Assembly: GCA_037176885.1 (NCBI GenBank)
Contig: JAWWNJ010000207.1
Span: 186,001 to 250,000 of the forward strand
DNA: 64,000 nucleotides
Direction of reading: 5' to 3'
DNA from: Favolaschia claudopus
Lineage: Eukaryota > Basidiomycota > Agaricomycetes > Agaricales > Mycenaceae
The translations under genes and the position numbers were made by a program. Shown piece after piece: positions 55,293 to 64,000 of the stretch. The notes under the pieces were generated by a model. The model was not told the origin of the DNA and did no database searches. It saw nothing but the letters and a program-made list of their open reading frames with translations. Position 1 is the stretch's first letter, and every line of letters begins with the position of its first letter.

Positions 55293-55836
55293 TTATAAAT
55301 AGTTATCCAACACATCTGAAAGATTTTGGAATACATTCCACGCCGATTCCACTGATATTTCAGGGCTCCCAACATCCTCCCAAGCAGTTTTAATTGCTTG
55401 TTCAACCTCCATGGTGAGCCCAGGCCAACGAAGATGGCTTTCCCGTGATCCTACATCTTCTGTTAGATATTCACGCAGCTCATCAACAGCCGCTTGAGGA
55501 ACAAGGATACGACAATCAAGTCCAGCAAAGTGAGTCGGATGCTCAAAAGCATGAGCTGGTACATGGCCAGAGGGCATGTCCTTCTCATGTTGAAGGCGCA
55601 CACGATGGTTATTCCACCAGCTCCGAAACTCGTCCAATTGTTGTTGGATGACCGGAACAAATATCCAATAGAAGAGGGGCCTGAATACAGTCAATTTAAT
55701 GTATGGCAAGTGAAGATACAATAGCTCACACATGAAAGGGAACATTTGAGTCAAAGATTCGTTCACGCTTACCTTGAGTAATAAGTTCCTTCAGATTGAG
55801 TCCCATTTTGGCGCGAAGCCAGCGCCAGAATCCCTC
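55293..55836 (-). pseudogene. Integrase-core element, C-terminal fragment
   Basis: From 55836 leftwards: EGFWRWLRAKMGLNLKELIT, QGKRERIFDSNVPFH, a 49 bp intron (55681-55729, GTGAGC to TTCAG), then PLFYWIFVPVIQQQLDEFRS, WWNNHRVRLQHEKDMPSGHV, HFAGLDCRILVP and LREYLTEDVGSRESHLRW, ending 55293. The HWNNHR/DMPSGH type of sequence marks the C-terminal part of the integrase-core (rve-like) transposon proteins widespread in agaricomycetes. The catalytic part is missing: coding stops at 55838, where a repeat begins. The remaining frame has no damage. Confidence 0.7.
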
Positions 55837-55837
55837 T

Positions 55838-56153
55838 TAAAATTTATGATTTTGAAGTGCAGAGCTCACCAAGTAGTCTTCAATTAATTAATAATTTAGA
55901 GTGTTACAACACGCCGTGTGCGTGACCTGGTACAGCCACTCGAACGCGTTCGGCAAGCGGCCGAAGACACGATATACCACGTACATTGATATACTGTGAC
56001 TGTGACATCAATCCAGTGCTTTCGGCTTCTTTGCCGGTTCGAAACCGGTCATTTTCGTTTCTGAATGCTGGCAATTGATGGACTTGATGGCCTGGAAGGC
56101 CGCCTGATCAATATCAGCTAGCCGCGTTTTCGTTTTCGATTTTCGTTCATACC
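55838..56153 (-). repeat. ~315 bp repeat, inverted copy of 12093-12400
   Basis: The complement starts GGTATGAACGAAAATCGAAA and runs to CACTTCAAAATCATAAA, as at 12 kb. It sits between two truncated coding fragments (integrase on the left, Plavaka on the right). Confidence 0.75.
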
Positions 56154-56314
56154 GGACGTTTGTCGAGGGTGGATGGGACGCTCAACTCGCATCTTGATTG
56201 TATTGGCGTGTACGATTGCCTGTTTCTTCAGGCCGAGCTTGAGCGAAATTAACAAGAAATTAACGGCTTGAGACACGAAAGTGATCATGTGACCGTGTTT
56301 CCAGGCATCAATCG

Positions 56315-56770
56315 CAAGAGGTGACCGATCTCTGGATCAGCCAATAAATCCCACGACCTACCCCCCCCCAGAAAAGGCAATGATCATCAGTTGCCATCAA
56401 AGGCCGCCTCAGTAAATCGCTCTTTCTGCCAGGTTATGGTGCCCGCTGAGGCTGCCAGTGGGTAAATTGTTCCAGAGTAGTTCTAACACCCTATTAGTCC
56501 TGTACTTTCTGTATTCACAACAGGAAATTCAGCACACCCAGGCACTGAATGATTCTATTATTAGGACGACTAGACAAAGAAACAAGAAAAACTGCAAAGA
56601 AGATTCCTGAAGGTCAGCAAACGTTACTTCCCTTCAATTACATTGCACATTGTACCCCAGACACGATTCTCGCCGCAAATACACTGTGAGTTGGAAGAGA
56701 TCAGTGGGAGATCATTGATCTCGCTTATGCCGACATCAAATTGAAAGATCCAGAGATCAATCACCTCTTG
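56315..56770. mobile_element. 456 bp hAT-type MITE in the Plavaka gene
   Basis: Ends CAAGAGGTGACCGATCTCTG and the complement of CAAGAGGTGATTGATCTCTG. ATCAATCG at 56307-56314 and 56771-56778 is the 8 bp duplication. The fragment at 49419-49506 is the site before insertion. A one-ended relative is at 62304. Confidence 0.9.
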
Positions 56771-57136
56771 ATCAATCGAGTTCCGCGGCCTTTCGCCGGA
56801 AATCGAACCGTGCCCGTCCCGCGTACCCTACTCATGGTCACAAGCCACGTCAAGATGTTTCCCATCGTTTTACGCGCGCTCTAGCTGCCGTCGGAAATTC
56901 GGAATGCATCGGGAAATGGCGGCGGAGTCATAATCGGGTTCATGGTGATGGTACAACATATTCAATCAATCAGACTGAGAACAATTCCTTTGCATTCAGG
57001 TTGAAGACCCTGGCCGTGCGAAAGACCGCACAGATCGTCAAAACTACGAGTTTGCAGAGTTCAAGCGAGAAATCTATGAGCAAGTATTGGAAAAAATGGC
57101 GAAAGTTGTGGACGGGAGAGCCTGTTCGGTGCTACA

Positions 57137-57215
57137 GAGTGCTACGTAGCGACCAGATTTCTACCGGTCGCTACAGGTCGCTACAGACGCTACGTAGCAC
57201 TACGTAGACAGGGAC
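57137..57215. repeat. Palindromic GCTACGTAGC/GGTCGCTAC cluster
   Basis: TGCTACGTAGCGACC at the left and GGTCGCTACAGACGCTACGT at the right give a short foldback inside the Plavaka remnant, where part of the coding sequence is missing. Confidence 0.5.
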
Positions 57216-58949
57216 CTTCGCTACAGCAAAAACCAAGGTTTGCTGATGGCCCTCGATGTCTTGTTTCCCAGGATATGCTTGATTGTCTTAATCGGGCCTT
57301 TCCTTTGCGCACCACGGCGGCAACGCGGGATGTAGTGACGAGAGCGCGTTCGGCGCCCACGGCTGCAGCGAGAGAAGCTATTGATGGACCATGGTCTGCA
57401 CGATGTACCGGTATTACTTCAACCTAATTTCTCAAGCCAGAGCTGATTCTTGTAGCATTTTATGTGGAATATTCGTTTCTCAAGTCCTTACCAGGCATTC
57501 ATTTACGATCTACTGCATTTCCTCGAGTCCGGCAAGTGGGGAAATCACCTTTGGAGGTTAACACTTGATTTGCTTGAGGAGCCCAATCTGCTTACTGAAG
57601 CAACGAAATGGTGTGATTTTTTTTTTTCGGCGCTCTTTAAAGTCTGATCTGCTTCTGTGATAGAATGGCAAATTTCCCCGATGCTCAAAACATATCAGCG
57701 ACTTGGCCACGAAAGATTTTACCGACGGTGAAACTCATTTCGATATTTTCAAGGTAAATCACAACTAGGATTGACGAATCTGAATCCCATTATTTTCTCA
57801 GTGTATTGTCTACGTTCTGTGTGAGATTCTTCAAGCCTGATTCCATGCATTCGAGCATTGCTCAAGTGTCGGATGGTGCTCGGCTTACGCGTGATGCATT
57901 GATGACTGTATAGAGGAGTATGAAAAATGCTGCCAGGTACGAATCTTCATATCTTGAGACAATCTACAAGCGTGTTTCCGAGGACCATGCAAGAACTTCA
58001 AGTTTCCAAAACAACATTTTCTTGTACACGCACTCGATGATGTGCGGACAAAGGGACTCTTGCGGAATGGCACAACGCGAACAGGGGAGGGGACTCACCG
58101 AGAGGTCAAACAGCACTATCGTCAGACGAATATGCGTAACGCTGAAGCGCAGGTTCGTCGATCCTTCCCTTGAATAAGCAAGGTAGTACTCAAAATGGTC
58201 GTTAGATTGCCGTTCGCGACGAGGACAAGGAGGTAGTGGCTCAAACACGGCTCATCATCGACGATTTCTTCAAGGTCAACTCGCATATCGACAGCCAGTC
58301 CGGGTTAAATACGAGCGACGAATCTGACGCAGAAAAGAAAACTGCTGAGCTCACCCAGTTTAGACAAGCCCCTGTCTCGGCGCGGCGCGTTCCAAAGTCA
58401 AAAATTCCGCTCGCAAGTGACAGCAACCAATGGATTTTTGGGTCCCCTCTGCAGTACGGTGATAGTCGCAGCTATGAGGATCTCTATGGCGGCAACAACC
58501 CCGTTTATCGTGAACTCGATCCCCGTCTTCGAGATTTCCTTCACAATCAATTTCCAGAGGAATCGGTTGCCTACGAAGATAACATTGCGGCGAGTTTCAA
58601 AACTTAAAGTGATATCTGTAGTCTCATCCGCCGTGTAGATTGAAGTGCTTCAATGTGTCTATGTTTCGTATCAATCCACGGACGACTGGACCAACGCCGA
58701 AGATATTTTGGTACAAGACCGGCCCGCGGTACGATTATGTCTGAGGGACCGGGGGTCTCATGCGCGCGTCTGCGCTCCCTGATACGCTGCCAACTGCCAT
58801 CAGGTCGCATCGTCGATCTTGCAATGGTGCAGAGTATGAAGCACACCAACTGGCGGCCGAAAACGTTGTGGGACGGCTGTTTGGTGCTCGAGGAGGGGAA
58901 AAATCTGAGCTTCCTCCTCATGGATTTTGTTATTCGGGGTGCGTTTCTA

Positions 58950-59618
58950 CAGTGGTGGCAAATAGAAATTGCCGTGGCTTTTTGGCCAAAATCTTGCTGT
59001 ATACTTCACCGAATGACCTTAAATAAAATGTAGAGATAAATATATGATACCTCTGTACTGCTTAGAACACTCAGCTATATATTATGCCCTGACAATGCAT
59101 CAGTAACAGGACAGTTTCTTATTATTGCCATATCTGGAAAGACTCAATGTATCCTCAGCAAAAAACTGTCATAATAGGATGAAAGTACTTGAAAAACAGT
59201 CCTAGTTTCCACTTTTGTTGAATGGAATTGACCCTCATTTGAGCTCACAACAACCGCTCAGAGTTGGCTATTTTCACCCAAAATAGCTGAAAATGCAGAG
59301 AAAATAGCTAAAATGACCTACTTTGAGCGGCTGTTGTGAGCTCAAATGACGATCAATTGAGAACTAGCATTGTTTCTCAAGTACTTTTATCCTGTTATGA
59401 CACTACTTTGCTGAGGGTACATTGTGTTTTTCCGGATATGGCAAAAAACGGAAACCATCCATTATTGATGTATTGTCAGTGCATGATATATTGCTGAGTG
59501 TTCTAAGAGGTACAGAAGTATCACATACCCATCTCTACATCTTATTTGAGGTCATTCGGTGAAGTATACATCGAGATTTGTACCAAAAAGCCACGGCAAT
59601 TTCTATTTGCCACCACTG
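58950..59618. mobile_element. 669 bp near-perfect foldback MITE in the Plavaka gene
   Basis: The arms (CAGTGGTGGCAAATAGAAAT and onward) stay similar over about 290 bp each. The centre is a second hairpin at 59239-59349 (CATTTGAGCTCACAACA). TA at 58948-58949 and 59619-59620. Removal brings GAF(L) next to YVDVADGDMFLRV. Confidence 0.85.
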
Positions 59619-59665
59619 TATGTCGATGTGGCTGATGGGGACATGTTCCTACGAGTACTGAATTC

Positions 59666-60570
59666 CAGAGGCCATGTATGTTATTAAAATACATTCTACA
59701 ACCATTCTACAAAATATTTGAATGCTCTTGAGCCGTGGGAAGGAGCGCAGCCTCACCGTGCCCGATGGTTGCCCGATAGCCTCCCGAGCGCGCACCGTCG
59801 GGCAACTATCGGGTACGATCGGGTGGTCGGGCCCAATAACAAAAAAAAAAAAAATTGTCCAACAGCAGCACCATGCTCTCTCTAACCTGTATCTCGTTTC
59901 GTTCACTCCTCAATTCTCTGACCTCGGCGTTGCTCAAACTACGTTGTTTTCCACTAACCGGCAGTTGTTTTTCTCTTTCATCCGCTCGTCAGTCGCGAAC
60001 CCTACTTTCCCTAGTCCTCATCCCAACGGGGCACCATCGAAGCTATGAATCCATCTGTGTACGTCTTACTTGTTTTGCCTGCGCTCGGTTTCCGGTTTCA
60101 TTTTGAAGCACTCGTTTTGTTTATTTTCTAGTTCTGGTCTTCTCCTTTGAGCCTTCGTACTCAGGATGTTGACTGGCTTGTCACCACATAATTAGTGGGA
60201 TATTGTAGATTACGTGCAATGCGTATGCGAGGATCTCCATTTACCTTGCACTCCTTCTCCTTCCCCTATGCCTCTTTTCTCCTTCCCTCAAGGCGTCCCC
60301 ACACTCGGCACCGACCCTTTATTCTCAGTGTCTATCTGTGGTGGTGATAAGTATTTTAAGACCGATTAGGTGGATTAATTAGGACAGACGGGACGGAGGT
60401 TTCGTAGTTCAAGGACGTTGACGGATTCGGGCGTCCCGCCGTGAAGGTCCTGTCGCAAGAATTCGCGGCCGTTTAGCGTCTGTTGGTGTGGGATTTATAT
60501 TATATTCATGGGGACGGTATTTGGTGTACCGATAATAATGTGCTCCTGTGGTTGTGTTAAGTTTCAAGAA
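59666..60570. other. No recognised gene
   Basis: 59755-59825 holds repeated CCCGATGGTTGCCCGATAG-like words in both orientations. An A run at 59839-59853 follows. ATGAATCCATCTGT then GTACGTC near 60046 could be the start of an unresolved gene. Confidence 0.35.
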
Positions 60571-61725
60571 TTACATAAAAGGGAGCAGCGGAACTGACAT
60601 GTAGATGCGACCCATTGGTTGCGAGAACATGAGATGAAATCCGGTTCGCGGGAAAACCGTCTGGGTGGTGTCTTAAATAATTCTGAAGTGGCGAATTAAG
60701 CAGACCATACTTACGAACATGATCAGAACCATGATCTACAAATAGGGGGTGAATACATATTATATGAAGTGCAAAAGAATGCGCGGGCGCACCGAGAAGA
60801 ACGTCGCGAATGCGGCACTCTCGAGCGCGGAACGGATGAGGCGGGTGATTACGTTGTCAGTTTCTGCGCCCCAAGGTTGACCATGGAACAGGGGAGAGCG
60901 GAACCCACTTACTCTTGAACCCTGTGCGACTTTTGTGGAGGTAGTAGATGAGGAGTACGCTAGATTGTGCGCCATTAGTACGGGTGCAATTTGAAGGATA
61001 ATAGGCCTGTACGTTACTGCGAGGTCATTGACAACGGTGATTGCCAACCAAGAATCGGCGACGGGGGTAAGGCGTGAGCCTTGGTCAAACCTGGGTCGAT
61101 ATGTGAGCTCCCTGCTTGAAAAGAAGGAAGTGATGGTTTTGGTACGTCAATCCGAAAGCGAGTACGCTCGTTGCAAATGCAATTCCTCACTACAAACTTA
61201 TGTTTGAGATGCTAGGGATGAATGAACTTTTTGGGAGCACGTACGTTGGCCATTGTAAGGAACACCATCAGGCCAAAAACGAGCCGAGACTTGGACAGAC
61301 GGAGGACTCGATGAGCCATGAATATCTGAACGGGACAGGCCGATCTGAATATTACGATGGTAATGAGAGAGCTCGACGGAAGAGGCGGCTTGCTTACAAC
61401 CCTGACAGCAGGGGAACCGCCGTAAGTGGCCATGGTGCGGAAGCCAAGAACGATGGGTTGAAGTAGTTATCGACGAGGTAGAGCCATACGAAGTAAACCG
61501 AAACCGCAGCGCAGAATATGCTGAGGAACAACTCCCATATTACCAGGAGGCTGGAATGATGGAGAATTTCATTCAGTTTGAACAAGACGATGGCGGTAGC
61601 GCATGGACTGACTGTATGGTCAAGTTATCCTGCTTCCTGCGCGGCGATGAGAAATAAGTTGTACATTGTCCGGCGCAAACCCCGAATAAACATACGCTGA
61701 GCTGGTTTGGGATGTCAATTGGCTG

Positions 61726-61776
<51 letters not shown>

Positions 61777-61855
61777 GGAAAAAAGGGCTCACAATAGTCC
61801 CAACGTATATAGGCCCAAGTAGTAGTTTCGCGCTTTCTATGGTGGTGGCTGCCAT
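60571..61855 (-). CDS. Multi-helix membrane protein (DUF6534-like), 10 exons
   Basis: The exons join without a stop: 61793-61855, 61613-61701, 61398-61550, 61241-61344, 61146-61185, 61013-61090, 60913-60959, 60793-60863, 60715-60735, 60571-60660. They sum to 756 bases (251 residues); all introns are GT-AG, most 49-62 bp and the first 91 bp. The start MAATTIESAKLLLGPIYVGT and the next segment (LSVCLFGVCAGQCTTYF) begin the first membrane helix. Further helices: LLVIWELFLSIFCAAVSVYF, LVFGLMVFLTMAN, VADSWLAITVVNDLAV and SAAFATFFSIMVLIMF. The signature YLHKSRTGFKKTDNVITRLI lies in a loop and QPMGRIYMS near the end. Such proteins are numerous in agaricomycetes and of unknown function; the DUF6534 name is from memory of the family pattern. 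Intron 1 holds a 47 base T run on the plus strand. Confidence 0.75.
61729..61775. repeat. 47 bp poly-T run inside intron 1
   Basis: Uninterrupted T from 61729 to 61775 on the plus strand (poly-A on the coding strand). It fills half of the 91 bp first intron of the membrane-protein gene. Confidence 0.95.
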
Positions 61856-62904
61856 GAGGGAGAAGGCGGTCGCTGTCCAGGGCCAGGGTTGTATTGAAGA
61901 ACTAGACTCCGACCGATCATTCGAACGACGGCAGTTGCCAAGACTGCTTTTAAGTGCCGACACCCGTCAGTAATGAAATCACCTATGTACGAGGCCTGCC
62001 GGGGAAATTTTCAAGATAGCCGAAATCGAACCAAATCAGTGGGAATAACCGTGCCGCTTGTTACCCATTTTAAGCAGTTTTCGGCGGCATCCGCGCGCTG
62101 CAGTGCGACGGTGTCCAAACGATAGCCGACAGGCTCGAAAAGCCTTCATTTCATCACCAGTAGCCGACGAGTCGGGAGCGGTCCCAAAATCCAAAATTTC
62201 CTTGGCAATGGCAGGCCTCATAGCTGATTGCCACTGACAGGGGTCCTGCTCAAGGAAACGTCGTCGGCGGAGTTACAAAAATCGAGACTCGTGTTCCATT
62301 TGCAAGAGGTGATTGATCTCCTTATCGTGGACCCGTTCCCACAGTACCTACCCCCCAAATAAGGAAATTGTTTGGCGCGTACAAACAAAGGCCTTGCTGG
62401 CATAAGGCCACTAGGTGCTCCAGCGGCATCCCCAGGACCCTCCTTTGCATGTATAAGTACAATAGCGACAACTTCTACTTGAATTTGCTCAAATGCGAGA
62501 GGAAATGGACCTCAGAAAAAAACGACGACTGTTTCGCAGTGTTCGGAGGCTTCCGATTTACTCGGAGAACTGTCATTCACGTGCGTGGTTTGGGTACACG
62601 ATCTAGAGATCGCTCACCCCTGTCCATTTGATTCCACCACGTTTGCCGTGATCAGAAGGTCTGTACGAATCCAACAACGATGTTTCAGGAATCACGTCGA
62701 CCCTGAAATAAAACACAAGTGGGACGGCAGTTGGATGGCAGGATAGAAGACTGATTGGTATCGGAGTCCCGGGCGGGCCGAAACAATTAATATCCTGACA
62801 GGTCCATGTCATGAGACGACTCTGAGAATTGCTCAGCCAGATCCGTGAGAATCGGACCTGTGCCCTGCACATAAATAAAGAAGTCCCTAGCCCAACGTCC
62901 TTGT
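61856..62904. other. Intergenic, with repeat fragments
   Basis: 62185-62256 is an R1 fragment (AAAATCCAAAATTTCCTTGG, GGCAGGCCTCATAG, CAGGGGTCCT). 62304-62400 is the left end of the hAT-type MITE family of 56315 (CAAGAGGTGATTGATCTC, then CTACCCCCC). No gene seen; the last few hundred bases should hold the P450 promoter. Confidence 0.5.
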
Positions 62905-64000
62905 ATGGGTCCTCCTTTGCTTCTCGCCACTGCCTTAATTGGACCCGTACGTCCGAACTTATCACTGAACCGCTTTCAAAATTGACCTTTATCGCCAGAT
63001 AAATCATTGGTTCTTCCGCAAATATGAGCCCTTGGGCGCCACCTTTCCCTTCCTCATTATCGTTGCCCAGCCCCCTGCTGTCCTTGTATTCGGCGGCGGC
63101 TCACTTGTCTCTGATCTCCTATACACCTACGTCGTGTTCCTATGCTCCTTGGGGCTTTCCATCGTTGTTTACCGCCTCTCGCCTTTGCATCCCTTGGCGC
63201 AATTCCCTGGCCCCACTATCGGGAAGATTACTCAATTGTGGACGTTGTGGCAAACATTGCAGGGATACAAGTATCTATACCACAAATCGCTCCATGATAA
63301 GTATGGGCCATATGTGCGGATAGGTCAGACATAGTTCCCATCTTTTTTGAGAAGCTTGAGCACAGTTCTAACTTGGACCTGCAGGGCCGAATGAAATATC
63401 CGTCATCGACGCGCCAGCCGTGCAAAAGATCCTGGGTGGTCTCGACAAAGGACGATGTGAGTAATAGCCCTTACATCCGGTGAAGTCTGTATGAATGATC
63501 GAGATGCGACCCACACAGACTACGAATCTGGGCGTCATAAATTGACACCACCAGCTATCGTATGTCTATCCGGAGAGGCACACGCTGATAGGCGGCGTGT
63601 ATGGAATCGCGCCATGACCACAGCTTCTCTCAAGGAATATGAACCCTTGATCGTGAAACGTGCGCTGGAGCTCGTGTCTCGCCTTCATGGCCACCAGCAT
63701 GCGCCGATCGATTTCGTGGCTTGGATCGACTTTTTCGCGTGAGTGTGATGCCAGCGTGATATCATTGACTCAATTTCTCAAAGACTGGATCTCATGGGCG
63801 ATCTAGCATTCGGCGGCAAATTCGAAATGATGAAAGATGGTCAAGATTCGGATGGTCTGGGCAAGAGGATCAGATGGTTCGTCAAGTGAGTCTTTTTTTT
63901 TTTTGTCATGTCTAACTACCTCGCGGTCAACTAACTGCTGCTGCTAGGGCGTCGAATGTCGTCGGCCAAGTTCCATGGCTCATCTCCACCCTACAATCAA
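62905..64000 (+). CDS. Cytochrome P450, 5' half (leaves the window)
   Basis: Exons 62905-62946, 62999-63323, 63385-63456, 63519-63738, 63784-63885 and 63948-64000+ join in one frame, with GT-AG introns of 45-62 bp. The start MGPPLLLATALIGP runs into INHWFFRKYEPLGATFPFL and two hydrophobic segments, forming the membrane anchor. PLAQFPGPTIGKITQL is the proline-rich hinge and YLYHKSLHDKYGPYVRIGPN the first beta region. Then come LSGEAHADRRRVWNRAMT (helix C, WxxxR) and DLMGDLAFGGKFEMM. These are typical of microsomal fungal P450s that hydroxylate small molecules in the ER. The I helix, ExxR and haem Cys lie beyond the window, so the family and substrate cannot be named. The short first exon was chosen because it alone gives an ATG in phase. 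Confidence 0.88.

Larger units (their letters stand above)
56155..59665 (+). pseudogene. Plavaka transposase, broken by two MITEs
   Basis: Coding pieces in order: LDCIGVYDCLFLQAELERN (56200), ESDHVTVFPGIN, then the hAT-type insertion, then RVPRPFAGNRTVPVPRTLL, TSHVKMFPIVLRAL (TAG for the next Trp), LPSEIRNASGNGGGVIIGFM. After an intron (about 56945-57000): VEDPGRAKDRTDRQNYEFAE, CLVSQDMLDCLNRAFPLRTT, NIRFSSPYQAFIYDLLHFLE, KDFTDGETHFDIFK, an intron, EEYEKCCQ, an intron, FKFPKQHFLVHALDDVRTKG, GTTRTGEGTHREVKQHYRQT, an intron, QTRLIIDDFF, FGSPLQYGDSRSYEDLYGGN. The last piece, YVDVADGDMFLRVLNS (after 59620), follows the second MITE. Plavaka enzymes are CACTA-related transposases of basidiomycetes. 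Several stops and frame changes are present, and a short palindrome (57137-57215) replaces part of the middle. Its N-terminal half is cut at 56154. Confidence 0.8.

Noticed and set aside
61729..61775. Poly-A tail of a retroposed copy
   Set aside because: The run lies inside an intron whose both splice sites fit the gene model; no retroposed sequence or duplication lies next to it.
1..64000. CRISPR array, bacterial operon or biosynthetic cluster
   Set aside because: No regularly spaced identical repeats with unique spacers, no operon-like packing; the lone P450 has no recognisable partner genes in the window.

Overview
The window looks like a transposon graveyard from a basidiomycete, most probably an Agaricomycete. 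The evidence is genes with 45-65 bp GT-AG introns, KDZ and Plavaka transposases, a Helitron replicase-helicase, Gypsy, Copia and LINE debris, a short multi-exon multi-helix membrane-protein gene and a many-exon cytochrome P450. No bacterial, viral or plasmid backbone is visible.

Layout. 0-5.6 kb: repeats of one foldback family (R1), with MITEs inside them and inside a decayed Ulp1/C48-like protease gene. 5.7-13.3 kb: a reverse-strand Helitron (HUH Rep plus Pif1-type helicase) split by a 612 bp TA-flanked MITE, then a LINE RNase H tail. 13.3-22 kb: dispersed repeats, a 536 bp hAT-type MITE, a mirrored GTTGT-motif array and two hypothetical genes. 22.9-26.7 kb: LINE ORF1, Copia reverse transcriptase with an LTR edge, Gypsy integrase tail. 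28-34 kb: a CACTA-type MITE, a 155 bp tandem repeat, a helicase scrap and a deep nest of TIR elements. 34.6-35.7 kb: an apparently intact six-exon MRG-domain (EAF3/MRG15-like) gene. 36-37.4 kb: three foldback MITEs. 38.2-42.4 kb: a Gag-like ORF and a KDZ transposase pseudogene. 43-54.8 kb: two 0.87-1.3 kb TIR elements, more Gag-like fragments and dispersed repeats. 55.3-59.7 kb: an integrase fragment, then a Plavaka transposase broken by two MITEs. 60.6-61.9 kb: an apparently intact ten-exon membrane-protein gene. 62.9-64 kb: the 5' half of a P450 gene that leaves the window.

The three genes that read through without damage are the MRG gene, the membrane-protein gene and the P450. Almost everything else is nested mobile DNA. 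Target-site duplications (TSDs), and in five cases an empty-site copy in the same window, give a relative order of insertions. No new defence or metabolic system was found. The most unusual items are families of non-coding TIR elements and several motif-array foldbacks that I cannot assign to a named family. All gene models were read by eye; family names rest on motif recognition, not on a search.
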